From contig OU964919.1 in the NCBI GenBank assembly GCA_918807975.1, forward strand, positions 39,439,824-39,503,823: DNA of 64,000 nt, given 5' to 3'. This DNA comes from Aplidium turbinatum (Eukaryota > Chordata > Ascidiacea > Aplousobranchia > Polyclinidae). Every line of letters starts with the position of its first letter. Within the stretch, counting starts at the first letter, position 1. Shown here piece by piece: positions 13,001 through 24,061 of this stretch. Under the pieces are notes generated by a model. It searched no databases. It saw only the letters and a list, made by a program, of their open reading frames with translations, and was not told where the DNA came from. Made by a program: the position numbers and the translations under genes.

Positions 13001-16000
13001 GAGTAGTCTTTATGTAGTTTTCCGTTGATGAATGTGGATAAAAACAGAGTTTCATGATAATACAAATCTATTGAACATACAGTATTCGCATTCTATGTTT
13101 CAACCAAACGAGTTAACGAATATAATTAATAGAACTAATAAATAATAACAATATTGTTGTTATTGATCCAGCTATCGTGACGCACAAACGCTTTTCAACA
13201 CTCTTGTGGCTACGTTAAATGCACCACATAATTGCACATAATAACTTACTATCTCATAAGCTGCCACACCAGAGCAAGAGTGAGAGTGACGTCTCCTTGG
13301 TTAATATTCGAGCCGTCAATGCCAATAAGACTAAAGTTCAACTTCTTTCCCAAATCGATGGTGTAGTTGCAATTCTCTAGCTTCTTCATGTTTCCCCCTT
13401 GTGAAATAAGTAAACTATGATGAATCATACTCTGAACCTTTGCCGTCTAATTTTAACTAATCAGTAAAAGGGAAAAAAAAGTGTTTTCTTACAGAAGTTA
13501 CTCCAAAGCAGAAAAAATTAAAGATTAGTTTGCCCAACAGTGCAAATTAATCTTGACTATGCAGTATGCAGCCCTTGATTCCGTTCATGGTTACTGTAGA
13601 TTACACGGCTCTAGAGAGAAATGCACACGACCCTTCTTGGGGCTATGGCCTGCTCAACCGAACTAAATCAAACGTACGCAGATAAAACGCAACACATGAA
13701 GAGAATGATAGGCAAGTAGCCCAAGTCTACCAAAACCTTTATACTATCTATCCCCTTACATCCATTCTATTACAAATAAATATTGCATTATAACACTTAA
13801 CCGAGCAGATTTTTACCTAACTTCAGGCAAAGGAAATTCAAAAACGATCGTATTTATACCATTCAATAATTACTTTCAAACACACAGTTGTCCCTTTTTC
13901 AGGCAGCTTATAACTTAACTGTAATTAATAACGCATAAAACCAAAATGTAGGAGACAACTGTACGCACCCATCATAGTATACGGAGGCTTATTGACTTTC
14001 TTTTGATTTATAATCTCCTTGTCAAGGTGGCCATACAACTGCAGCAGCACCAGACCATCCTTCAAGTCACTGTGATAAGATGTAATAATACAGCTGTATG
14101 CTAATGCCGACAGAGCAATAAAATTGCATCAAAAATAGGATGCATGAAATATGCTTTTTATAAACTTTTTTACATTGTTTTAATCGATTCTATTTGACTA
14201 AGCTGAAGATGTTGTTATTACGGATGGCGAAATCAATTCTTTAATGTATTATGCTAAGAGATCATATTGTTGTGCAAATGTCAGCATTCGATAAATGTTA
14301 ATTAGGAGTAGCCCAGGGGAGTAGCCCACTACGTTTTCTATTTGATAGATTAGATAGTTTGCCTTGTTGTTTTGCAATTATATAAGATCAAATGGTGGAT
14401 TTCTTCTTGCTCCGAAAAACCTAAATGAGGGTTTTGGTTTAACTATTATAATAAGTTCATAATATTTCATAACATCCGCAATTAATGTTTTGAACTGGTC
14501 ATAAACTTCAGCTGATATTAATTTTTAAAACATTCATTAAAGTAGGGTTATTGTGATGTTTCAATAAATAAAACAAAAAGTAAAATAGGCTACTCACTTG
14601 GGGAAGTTATTAACGCGAGGAGCAACTCCTAAACTATTCATCCAATTGCGGAAAGTCTTCACTTCACGCGTTTCTTCTGCAAAGAGCAAAGAACTTTCAC
14701 AACACCGTTTATATAAATCCAAGCCGTTCACCTTTCAGATAAGCTTGGTTTGAAAAAAGAAAACGCACTAAATCTATATTGGTTTACAAACCATTTCTCC
14801 TCAAAATGGCAAGCGACACAAGAATGCCGTATTTATGCGAGCATAAGACGCAGAATTTTGTATCAAATTTTTAGTTGAGACTTATACACGAATAATTTCA
14901 AAGGGCGACTTTGACATTTTGTGTCATTTTACCAGACCTTAGTTAGGGTTGCGACTTATACACGTGTGCGACTTAGGCGCAGCTTGTTTTTTTGTGATTT
15001 GCAAAACCGAAAGAGAATTATAGCGTTGGTATGAGTTTGTTTCAAGCTCAACTTTTGGTACTTTTGCATGCAACATTGATCGATCGACTTTATCATTGTG
15101 TTGTGGGCTGTGGCAGTTTACCATCAAACAGGTTGTTCAATCGTTTATGACGTTTCAGCAACATTCCTCACCAAAGTTTAAAATATTGAAGTAAGATCAT
15201 TGGGAAACATTTTACGTATGGTAGGCTAAACTTTGAAGAATTATGAAATTGGTAAATGAAACAGAAACACAGCTTTTATGTAACTTGCCGATTTCTTCAA
15301 ACTCCATATCAATCTTCTTTAAAGCAGGATGCGTGTTGAATAGATTGGCAACAAAGGCCATGTTGAGCTTGGAATTGCCTTTCACGATGTCCTTAGGAGT
15401 CACAAACTCCCTGCATCCGAGTCGATCAGCGGATTGAAGCATCTGTTCCGCTCGTATCAAGTTACTCGGAGCCTGGAAATAAAAAAAACGTAGCCTACTT
15501 TAAAATAGCGGCAACAGCCTGTTTGTTGAAACTTTACGATAAACGACAACTATGAATTGAAGTCAGAAAAGCAGGCGAAGCGCAATAGCGGACACATCTC
15601 CAAAAAAATGTTTAATGCAGGCCTCGAAATTCACGGCGGACACCGCGGACATGTCCGCCGTCACAGCATGTGATGTCCGCGGGAAGTACCATCTAGATCG
15701 GTCATATTTGTCCGCCGAGAAATAACACAGAAGCGATACAAATTGTCATTGCATAGCACGAACAATTGTTGCAAGAATATAATTTCGCGCGCATCTAGAA
15801 AATATGAATACTGTATCCCTTAGCTTCCATTCAAGCAGAAAAGCTTTCGATTTTTACGTTGCTTCAACTATTGATGACATTCTTCTTCTTGCTGACATTA
15901 AATCATTGTAACAAAGGTGAATTATTCGCTATGAATCGATGGGAGTACCGTACTTCTACACTAATCACGCGCAAGTTAGTTCAAGTCTTACGTCACAATG

Positions 16001-19000
16001 TCTGGCTTTGATCTCCGAGTAACATTGATAAAGCAAGGTTGGTTACAAAATTAGATTTATTCAGGTAGGCTATTAGAGCAAGATGCAGCAATATTTGTTA
16101 AGTTTTGGTATTACAGTAAGAAAGAAAAGGCCCAGGGAAAATTCGCTTTCGCTCACATGACACGCAAAAATAAACCTAAAGAAAAAAGCTAAGTGAAACT
16201 TTACACCGCAGAAAATAGTAGCGTTAGCGTAGAATTTTTCCGATTCGTGCCCAAAGCATTGTGATGCAAGAAGCCACACGACCTCGTTTGGTGAAAGTTA
16301 ATCAGTTGTGCGGCCTATTAAAGGGCGGGGAAACCCAAATTAACTTTGCGAGTTTTTTGTTTCAGCGTGATGTCATTGTGTACAACATGCGATTTAGCAA
16401 TAAAAAAATCCAAATTTTGTTGCCCTTGTCTCGCTAAGGCCGCTTTTGTTTGATACCCGTTTGCGAGGTCTCGTTGCGCATCAAGCTGTGATTCTGTTCG
16501 CTGTGACGTCACAAGGTACATATAGTTGTGGCCAAAAGTTTAAGACCAGACTTGATTTATGACGATTTTTGCATTACTTTAAAATACTGCATCAGATATA
16601 AGATGATGCATAAAGATGATGCAACTGAAACAATATATGATGCAGTATTTTTAAGTAATGCAAAAATCGTCATAAATCAAGTCTGGTCTTAAACTTTTGG
16701 CCACAACTATATGTACCTTGTGACGTCACAGCGAACAGAATCACAGCTTGATGCGCAACGAGACCTCGCAAACGGGTATCAAACAAAAGCGGCCTTAGTG
16801 AGACGAGGGCAACAAAATTTGGATTTTTTTATTGCTAAAACGCATGTTGTACACAATGACATCACGCTGAAACAAAAAACTCGCAAAAAGTTAATTTGGG
16901 TTTCCCCGCCCTTTAAGCAGCAACACGGCGCTTTGACTCTTCAAGCGCACGTCGTTGTGCTGATGATAGCCTTTCAAAGTGACTTCGCTAAAATTTTAGA
17001 AAGCCTTCCAAACCGTAGCTATAGTTCTCAAATGGCGAAGCATTATCAAGATAAAGTGATTAAGTATGGCGATCGACGCTAAAACTGGTGTGTCCGCCGT
17101 GAGACTTAATTTGTCCGCCGAGATAGCTGCTCAGATCGGACATGTTTGTCCGCCGTCAGAAAAAACGAATTTCGAGGCCTGTTAATGTTATCATTGTTAA
17201 GTCATTTATCTGTAGAATGACAATTATTTTTTTAAGAAACCCGGCAGCTGTAAAACTGCCTGTCTTGTGCACTGTGCAGTGCAGAGCATAATTGCATTGG
17301 AGACAAAGCCGTCTAGTGTCTAGCCTAAAAACTATTGATGAGATAATATATTCGCTTGAAAAATAGCAACGTGGTGAAAGACAAGGCTAATGTTTTTACA
17401 TGAAAATAAACAAATCACCTCGTTTCTATTCTTTGAGTGGAACATGATCAGTTGATGTTGAATTCAATAATTAGATGTGCAAGTTGATAAGAATTCGCAA
17501 GAGTTAATCAAGTAAACAAGAGAAAATTAGGACTTCATGTGCAAGTGCAACCACAACTCATAATTTTAGACAAAGTAAAATACGGGATAAGATCATAATA
17601 GCCATGAGAAGATGATACGAACTTAAAGTGAGGCGAATGATGCAGCAAACAATTTTGGTATTGAACATTTCATTTCATAAAATATTACACAACGCACTGT
17701 GGTGTCGGAGCTGTTGATTGGAGGGATGAGTTCGTATTGTTTGGTTTCTTCGTCCACTGGTTGAATTTGTTCAAGGAGGCAGACGTAAGCGATTGAATCT
17801 TTGATATCTCCGCTGAAGTTGGTGATCTTTTTTCCTCCCGCAACACTTTGATAGGTTGGGGAGTTTGCCAAGTGATAGTTCATCCATCTACATAAAGCTT
17901 AAGTTGTCACACAAGTTTGAAAATTTTGGAATAAAAAAGAGTCGAAAATGAAAAAAAAAAACTGCAAGCCTACTCAATCACTCAGCGAACGTTTCGAAAA
18001 CTAAACTGTTTTATCATGTACATCAAACCACTTACTTTATAAACGTTTGGTAAACCATGAGTTTAGTTATTGTAAGGCAAGCTCTGTATGTCTTATCTTT
18101 TCTGTTTGACCAATAGTTGTAATCATTTATATCTTCGACATATGACAAGCCCTATACCTACATATTTAACTTTAATAGGAAATGTTTCATCACAAAATGT
18201 TTTATACACCATTAAAAACGCCCTTGTTTAACTAAAGCAATATCTGTCTAAAAACCTTAATAAAAGCTCCTCTGGTGATAAATTCATGAGATGTTCCATG
18301 GTTTCACCGTCTTCTAGCAGCGCTGCCAAGTCTAAAATAAAAATCGATTTCGGAAACTTTCACCTCAAGAAAGAAGATATACAAATGAAACTACATTTTA
18401 TTGCAAGACTAGAGCTAATTAAAGCCAGCAATACAATCTGTATGCATTTTTATACAAACATACAGCAATTATACAGACAGTAGCCTACTTCAACATGAAA
18501 TCAAAAACAACAAAGAATTGTTTTTTTATTACACTAAGTATAAATATATTACAGGCCTACATCCATCAAGCTGTCAAAATAAATCACCTGAAGTTTTCAT
18601 CAGGTCAATCTTGGCAAAGAGTCCAATTCTGATTACTTGCCAAATAAGGCCAAGAATCAAATGGGGCTTTCCCTCTGCGATGTCCTGAGCTCCGATGTTA
18701 ACAATATTGCAACCGATGGCGGAGCCAGAATTCAAGGCCAAGTTTAAGTTTTCCTAAAATAAAATTATGCTAATGAGACAAAATAGGTATTTGTGACATC
18801 AACCAGTGCAGTCCCACCTGCGTAGAATCTAAGCTGCAGCTGACCAGAGTGTGTAAGCTATTTGAATGTTGTGGTCGTATATCACATAGCCTATCCGAGG
18901 ATCGTATATCTGAGAATAAGGATTCCAACCATCAATCAATCACAACATCGTTAATTGTGTGACCTAGTCAAGTGAAGATACACTGTTGCACGTAATGATT

Positions 19001-22000
19001 TCCACTTCTCATTTGTGCCAACTGGAAAATGCTAATTGGTGTCCATAACCATGCACTTAAGAAACAATTAGTGATATTACTGTTGTGTTTTCATACGATG
19101 AAAATTGTGTTACAGAAATGTACGACTTTGTGTGGACAGACATTTTCGTATCGTGCTGTTTCTTCTGGTTGGATGTTGTTGAACTCAAGTGGTATAGTGT
19201 ATGTCTAGTCTTTCTAATGAATCGGTCACTACTTTGATTATTAGCTTAAGAAGAATTACTTTAAACAGTTTGTTACCCCAAGCAAAAATCACCTGAATTC
19301 GGTAAATATTGAGGTTTTTCTTGTTGATGGTCCGTTCATCAATAGTGTCTGGCTGCGCATAATTGATCATTTTGCTGCAAAAATGCGAGACTTTAAAACG
19401 TATTGTTGTTATGTTGTCTTTGACAAAAAATCTATTATCAAAAACAAACTTTTCTGTCAATATTATTGCAACAAATATTCAGTCCACGATAAGTATACAA
19501 GAATTATTATTGCCATATAAAAGTAATTTTATCCCACCCGTTAACTCAGCGGTTACGCACTCGACTCAAGATCAAGCGGCGCTGGCTCGGCTCTCGAGGT
19601 GCGCGCTTGAGCAACGCATTTCTGGACTGTTCTCCATTCAGCGACACCTAGGGATTGGAATAACTTTCCGACAACAACACTTCAACACAATCGGAAACTC
19701 CCCTTTGTAAATCTCGGTGACCGGGCCTGTGTCAGTGGTTCAAAGCCTCTACAAGTATGCAAAACTGCCTGGATCAAGCTCTCAAAGAAGCTTTTTCAGT
19801 CAGAGGATGAAGATCAAATCAATCAATTGTTATGTTCCACGCTGCTTGAAGTTGTGCGAAAGATTATACGCTTCCGAAAGAATTTCTTCGTCCGAAAATA
19901 TGCAGCCTCGAGTACTCTACTGATCAGTCAGCATGTAAATTTGTAATTGACAGGCTGCTAAACGAGATATTAACAACAAAAATCTTTTTGAAAACCAGAT
20001 ATAATAAGTTTGAATTTTTCAACAACTCACCACAAAACAATGCCATCTTCCATTGTTCTGAATAAATCATCAGGTGTTAAGTCTCTGACATGTTTCTTAC
20101 AGTCTGGATCTTCAGATAAATGCTGGAAAAGGAAAATTGTTTGAAAACGGCTAATGCTTGGCTTTAAACTAAAAAGTTTATCACTTCTGCAGTATTTCTC
20201 AGGCGAATGCTTTGAAGACAAACCAAAATTTTTAAATGTGAAAACAAACTGAAAATCTTGTAGATGGATGGCTACGTCAAAATTCTCCCCTAATGCATCA
20301 ATCTTAACTCACTTTCAAAACCCAATTGGTGAAAGCAACTGTTTCTTCTTCTGAGTACGAGTGCTGAGTGCCTTCTGCCGATTGTTGTGAAGATCCAACT
20401 CCGGTTACAATACCTCGTTGAGATTTCACAGCCTTTTTGAAAGTCTTGCTAGTTTCGTTTTCCGTATGCTTTATATAAATCTAGAAAGACAAACTTGTTG
20501 AACTGGTGTCATTAGAATACACTACATTTCTCCAATGCTCAAAAATTGAATTTTTCAAGCAAAGATCGTAGAATCAATACCCCAAATTGCAATCTGCAAC
20601 AGAAGAATTTCAAATTGGACTTTGTCATAGGCTACATTTATTTTGAACATCAAAGATCATAGATTCTGTTTATATTTGTTGTGGTATCTTTGCCTGAGCT
20701 TGGTTTAAAAATAAAATAAACCATGAAGTGAATGGGAACAGAAAGACCACATTGTGCTCAATGAAAAGTAGATTGTTGTTATGACATCTTGCAAAAGCAT
20801 AATAAAAACTGCGCATCTTCGATTAACGTTGACCTCAACAACTTTAACATCCTAATACTTGCTTCTATTTTTCGCAATCACCATACCAACCACCAAAACA
20901 TAAGAAAAGCATCATAAACGTCATCAATGTGCTTTTGTAATGAAAACTAAATAGAATTTAAAACCTAATTTTGCTTCATGAGTCACCTGAGCGAACTCTG
21001 CAGGACTAAGCTTGTTATCTTTGTTCAAGTCCATTTCTTGCATCAGAATTCGAATCTTGTAATTTGGGACTGGGCGCCTGACTTCTCGGAACAGTTCACC
21101 GATTTCGTCAAATTCAACAAACCCATTTTGGTTAGTGTCTGAAAGAAATGAAAGTATGGCCACAGTTTGTTTTCGTTACACAATAAATCAGTTTTATTAT
21201 AAAATAATGCTGTGGAAGTGTTTGAAACGAATTTTTGTTGAATAAAAAAGTGCTTTGCACTCAAAATTTCACTGACGAAACGAAATCGTTGGAACGTTGA
21301 AACAAACCAAATGAAATTTGGCACTACGAAACGTATTCGATTCAAAATAAAACAAGGTACCGGGTACTGATATTTTGCATTCGTCAAATACTCCCATTTA
21401 CAGAACAACCTAACCTCTTGGTGTAATTTATTAAGAATCGATTTCGCTATAGTAATAGTATCCTTCAGTTTGAAATTGAAAGTAACGTAAATATATTGTT
21501 TAATATTTATAAATCGCACAGCCTTATTATTTATTTAAAGAAATAGAACTACTTTTGTTTTGACGTTTAGTTTTCACTGACTTTATTTTTATTAAAATTT
21601 TCTGATATGTTGACCTAACGATTTGTTTACCATGTTGGAAGTTTTTATGCACAGATTTTGTGAAAAGTAGGGTGGCCAGTTTATTTCTCTCGGCCGCTTT
21701 TCCTTAAGCAACAACGCCCATCCAATTTATTACACTCTGGGTACAGATGAGCGGTGTTTTTCAGGTGAACCACGATCGCATGATAGAAAAGCAAGCACCT
21801 CATCCGCTTCGGCTTCACCACACCACCAAATAAATAAAACCCGAACATTGAATAAAATTTGTTTAAAAAATAATCTTGATCAAACGAAGCAATATTGATA
21901 TATGTCAGCGACGTTTGATGACCCAACGAAACCCAGAAAAGGTTTAAAAAATGTTGACTTCAATGAGCACTAATTGTAAATTATTAATTTTACTGCAAAG

Positions 22001-22390
22001 AACAAATTTTTTAAAAAATATGCTGCGATAAGCACAAACAGCTTGTTTCCAAAGGTCAGCAGGCCAGCAGCCCTTAAACATTTAACAAAACTTGTTTTCA
22101 AACAACTACAGTATATCATATAGGCTATATTAACTATGTTTTCGAAAAGCGATTTTAATTTTGAGAATAAGGTACAAATTACACATCTAAAACCAAAGGA
22201 AAGCGTTTTACTTACTATATTGTCACTAAATGAATGAAAACACAATTTTTTAGGCCTATCATAAATAAAAAAGACTTTGCATAGGTATTTACTCACCAAC
22301 AGTGGCAAATGCTGTGGTTATCAAATCTTTTTCTTCGTTTGTTATTGTTAAATTCGTCAATTGAGAAGCAATGCTTACTTCGTAAGCCAT
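3952..22390 (-). CDS. PLS (plastin/fimbrin family): Plastin/fimbrin, actin-bundling protein, 15 coding exons
   Basis: Plastins cross-link actin filaments into bundles in the cytosol and are calcium-modulated. My splice model (high to low): 22390-22297, 21138-20987, 20480-20313, 20122-20031, 19374-19293, 18753-18588, 18331-18256, 17887-17698, 15472-15289, 14676-14598, 14069-13969, 13397-13250, 12064-11938, 11529-11408, 4096-3952. Phases agree throughout and give 1926 nt, 641 aa plus stop, against about 630 aa in vertebrate plastins. Exons 1-3 carry two EF-hands (loops [12 protein letters not shown] and [12 protein letters not shown], about residues 32-80). The rest carries four calponin-homology domains as two actin-binding modules, with typical stretches such as [39 protein letters not shown] and the C-terminal [20 protein letters not shown]. 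All introns are GT-AG except after exon 9, which I read as GC-AG. The start ATG is the first in exon 1 and opens [10 protein letters not shown]. Introns 4, 8 and 14 carry transposons. Identity comes from alignment remembered against human PLS3; it is very secure, but the paralogue cannot be assigned. Confidence 0.96.
5340..6070 (-). pseudogene. LINE C-terminal fragment, split by a hAT MITE
   Basis: Read on the minus strand, the sequence outside the MITE gives [20 protein letters not shown], then ACVCGDC, then [20 protein letters not shown]. The LRTGxGRF, CxCG and HxxxxC pattern is the cysteine/histidine region near the C-terminus of many LINE reverse-transcriptase proteins. There are in-frame stops. 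Removing the 5466-5888 MITE and one copy of its 8-bp duplication rejoins the frame. The fragment lies inside the 5.9 kb transposon. Confidence 0.7.
5466..5888. mobile_element. hAT MITE, family A (CAGTRGCGTAGCC ends)
   Basis: Inverted ends CAGTAGCGTAGCCAGG and CTTGGCTACGCCACTG with a perfect 8-bp target duplication GGCTGGTG (5458-5465, 5889-5896). The interior is the shared family block including CAGCCAGGAATTAGCAAC (in inverse) and a G-rich subterminal run. It sits inside a LINE fragment. No coding capacity. Confidence 0.93.
6410..6487 (-). repeat. tRNA-like sequence (probable SINE head), degenerate
   Basis: On the minus strand there is an A-box-like TAGCCGAGTGG, an arm with AACGT, a 7-base loop and ACGTT, and a B-box-like GGGTTCGAAACC. 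The loop would place GCA as anticodon. The T-stem does not pair properly, so this is not a working tRNA gene. A second A-box-like stretch (GGTCGAGTGGTGAGAAC, minus strand) lies at about 7765-7790, on the other side of the pogo-like insertion. Confidence 0.5.
6514..7682 (-). mobile_element. Pogo-like (Tc1/mariner) non-autonomous element
   Basis: Ends GGGGAGATGTGTCACCAAC and, in inverse, GGGGAGATGTTCCACCAAC, flanked by TA on both sides. The subterminal regions carry repeated GACCAACGG words, usable as transposase sites. The only coding trace is the short minus-strand ORF at 7067-7267. It lies within tRNA-like sequence inside the 5.9 kb transposon, making it one of the younger insertions there. 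Confidence 0.75.
7067..7267 (-). pseudogene. Pipsqueak-type HTH remnant of a pogo/CENP-B-like transposase
   Basis: A 66-codon ORF ends with a pipsqueak helix-turn-helix: [13 protein letters not shown], then [20 protein letters not shown], close to the consensus (YTEEDLxxAVxxV...S.RxAAKxYGIPRSTLxxYV). No DDE catalytic domain follows, and the ORF stops after the HTH. Either only the first exon of a transposase survives or the element is an internally deleted derivative. The nearby hits to the terminal repeats support a link to the enclosing element. Confidence 0.65.
10272..11274. mobile_element. hAT-like element in plastin intron 14
   Basis: Ends CAGGGCCGTTGACAGGATTT and, in inverse, CAGGGGCGTTGACAAGGGG, flanked by GTTGCTTT and GTTGCTCT (7 of 8 match). 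G- and C-rich subterminal runs (GGGCCC) lie near both ends. No transposase is recognisable. It contains a second inverted-repeat element at about 10400-10600. Confidence 0.8.
10400..10600. repeat. Inverted repeat with GGACATTTTGCCGAA words
   Basis: The left arm carries three direct copies of ACATTTTGCCGA (10404-10448) and the right arm three inverted copies (10550-10598), spaced by about 100 bp. This looks like a small MITE inserted in the surrounding hAT-like element. I could not define a target-site duplication. Confidence 0.6.
16322..16912. mobile_element. Kolobok-like palindromic element, TTAA target
   Basis: It starts AGGGCGGGGAAACCC, ends with the inverse, and is flanked by TTAA on both sides (16318-16321, 16913-16916). 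TTAA targets with 5'-RGG termini are the known signature of Kolobok; piggyBac shares TTAA but usually has CCC-type ends. The arms (about 200 bp each) are nearly perfect inverse copies, so the same reading frame ([20 protein letters not shown]...) occurs on both strands (16318-16521 minus, 16711 onward plus). I do not recognise that peptide. A Tc1-like MITE sits at the exact centre. Confidence 0.75.
16523..16709. mobile_element. Tc1-like MITE at the centre of the palindrome
   Basis: About 70-bp inverted ends beginning TAGTTGTGGCCAAAAGTTTA, TA on each side (16521-16522, 16710-16711). The GTGGCCAAAAGTTT terminus is typical of Tc1-family elements. The core reads ATACTGCATCAGATATAAG. No coding capacity. 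Confidence 0.8.
19539..19828 (+). repeat. tRNA-derived SINE, copy 1 (plastin intron 4)
   Basis: A tRNA-like head (GTTAACTCAGCGGTTACGC) is followed by the family body CTCGGTGACCGGGCCTG, GCCTCTACAAGTATGC, AAGCTTTTTCAGTC and a tail of ATCAATCAAT. The same body is found at 42866-43085 and, truncated, at 38743-38850. Confidence 0.75.
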
Positions 22391-22763
22391 TTTATACCAA
22401 TGATAAAAGAGTTAACCAACAACTTTACAATCTAAAATAATATTCTAAAAACAAAAATGGAATTAGAAAGATATTTCGTCCATTGCGTGTAAAGTAGTGT
22501 TCTTTTGACAAATCTGAGACCACCAGTTTGCATACAACAATTTTTTGGATTCTTTAAACTCTTTCAAAAATTATTATTTTGTTAGTGTTCGTGATGCCTG
22601 AGAGTGTTACGTCATAAGCAGAAAATGTCAAGTCTGTTCATGTCTTGTTTGGAGAGTATGCTGTTTAAAACATTAAAACCTGCATACTTTTACTGTTCAA
22701 ATGAGACAATTCAACGTCATTTTGCGTTAACTTTCTTGTAACATAGAGCTAATCTTCCTCTCA

Positions 22764-23209
22764 CAGTGGCGTAGCCAAAGGGGGGGGGGGGGGGGGGGGT
22801 TGGGGGTTACAACCCCCCCCCTTTGGCACGCGTGTGACGTCACGATATTGAGAATGATGCTTTCAGTCTAAAAAAAAATTGCCTAATTTTAAACAAAATT
22901 GCATTAAAAGAGCGAGTTTTGCCAATACCAAACATTCAAACATCTCAGCCAGGAATTAGCAACAAGAAAACACAGAGACTTAGCTTTTTTTTCCAAAAAA
23001 TGCCGAAGAAAACATGATCTTATCCTTTTGCTATGCTACCGGACAGCACCATTTTACAGGAATATTCGTACCCACATTTTTGTTGAAAATGCTCTCAGAA
23101 TGCACCAAATTCAAAGTAATTTTTCAAAATTTTCTGGGGGAGGCCCCCCACACCCCCCGCCGTTGGGTGGTCAAAACCCCCCCTTTCAAAATTCTTGGCT
23201 ACGCTACTG
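22764..23209. mobile_element. hAT MITE, family A, next to the plastin 5' end
   Basis: Ends CAGTGGCGTAGCCAAAGG and CTTGGCTACGCTACTG, with a perfect 8-bp duplication TCCTCTCA (22756-22763, 23210-23217). A run of about 20 G lies near the left end. It sits about 370 bp upstream of the plastin ATG, so it may lie in or near the promoter. Shares its interior with the other family A copies. Confidence 0.95.
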
Positions 23210-23639
23210 TCCTCTCATTTCCCACATTGGTCAAATCCGCTTCTTTTCAGTAACTCGACTGCTTCCTTTTAGAATAGCTTGCTTCGCGGATACAAACTAC
23301 CTGTTTCACGCTTGAGAGCACACGTGCGTCACACCCAGCAAGCACACCAAGCCGATGAAAACCGCAAACGAACAGTTGAGCCGGTTTCTGTATTGTTGTA
23401 GACTTGCAATTACCAAACATCAACATGTTCACCTGTGCTGTAAAATACTCGCTATAATTGCAAATATAGATTAGGCCTACACTTTTATTGTTAGGCATTG
23501 CATACCAATCATAACCTCTCTTGAAATATCACTTTTCAAATTTTGAGTAGCCTACTTATTTGCAGTACAAGAAAGGTATAAATTTTCACAATGTACGTTG
23601 CACACAAACTATTATCGACAGTTTGACGTTTCTACTTCT

Positions 23640-24061
23640 GCAGCGCCGGTGGTAAAATGACGTCGTTGCCAACCTCCTCGTGGTGAGTCCTGGTAATTCA
23701 TATTAATGAAGCGAATGGCAACAATCAGAGACCGCAACTCACAGGGCACCTGGGGTGGTAAAAGGATAAACCCTCGGAAATTCATCCTCCAGTCGGAGTA
23801 ACAATCTTTCAGCTAAACGTTGAAGGCCTTACCAAAGCCAAATGCGACATGTTGGAACATCTCACACAAAAGCATAACGTGACTGCATTATTCCTGCAAG
23901 AAACCCACACCACCAAAGTATCGAAGTCAAAGATCAGTGGATATACCCTGGCAGCATGCACCAATAGCAATATTTATGGAATAGCCACATTATGTAAATT
24001 CAATATGATACCACAAATTTTGAAACCAACAATTTCTTTGGAGCGGAAGACCAAAGTTTAG
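23640..24061 (+). pseudogene. LINE 5' fragment: UTR plus start of AP endonuclease
   Basis: From about 23795 the plus strand reads FQLNVEGLTKAKCDML, then VTALFLQETHT, SGYTLAACTNSN and GIATLCKF. This is the opening of a LINE APE-type endonuclease (the QETH glutamate is the first catalytic acid). The GT-rich, GC-rich leader at 23640-23790 is probably its 5' UTR. Similarity ends near 24061 with no reverse transcriptase. That is the reverse of the usual 5' truncation. Confidence 0.65.

Larger units (their letters stand above)
15618..17182. mobile_element. hAT-like element with CAGGCCTCGAAATTC ends, copy 1
   Basis: Perfect outer inverted ends CAGGCCTCGAAATTC, followed at each end by several GTCCGCCG words. 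Only a 6-bp match, TTAATG, flanks it. Without the 591-bp Kolobok-like insertion it would be about 970 bp, matching the 965 bp of copy 2 at 24966-25930, which lies in the opposite orientation. It occupies plastin intron 8. Confidence 0.75.
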
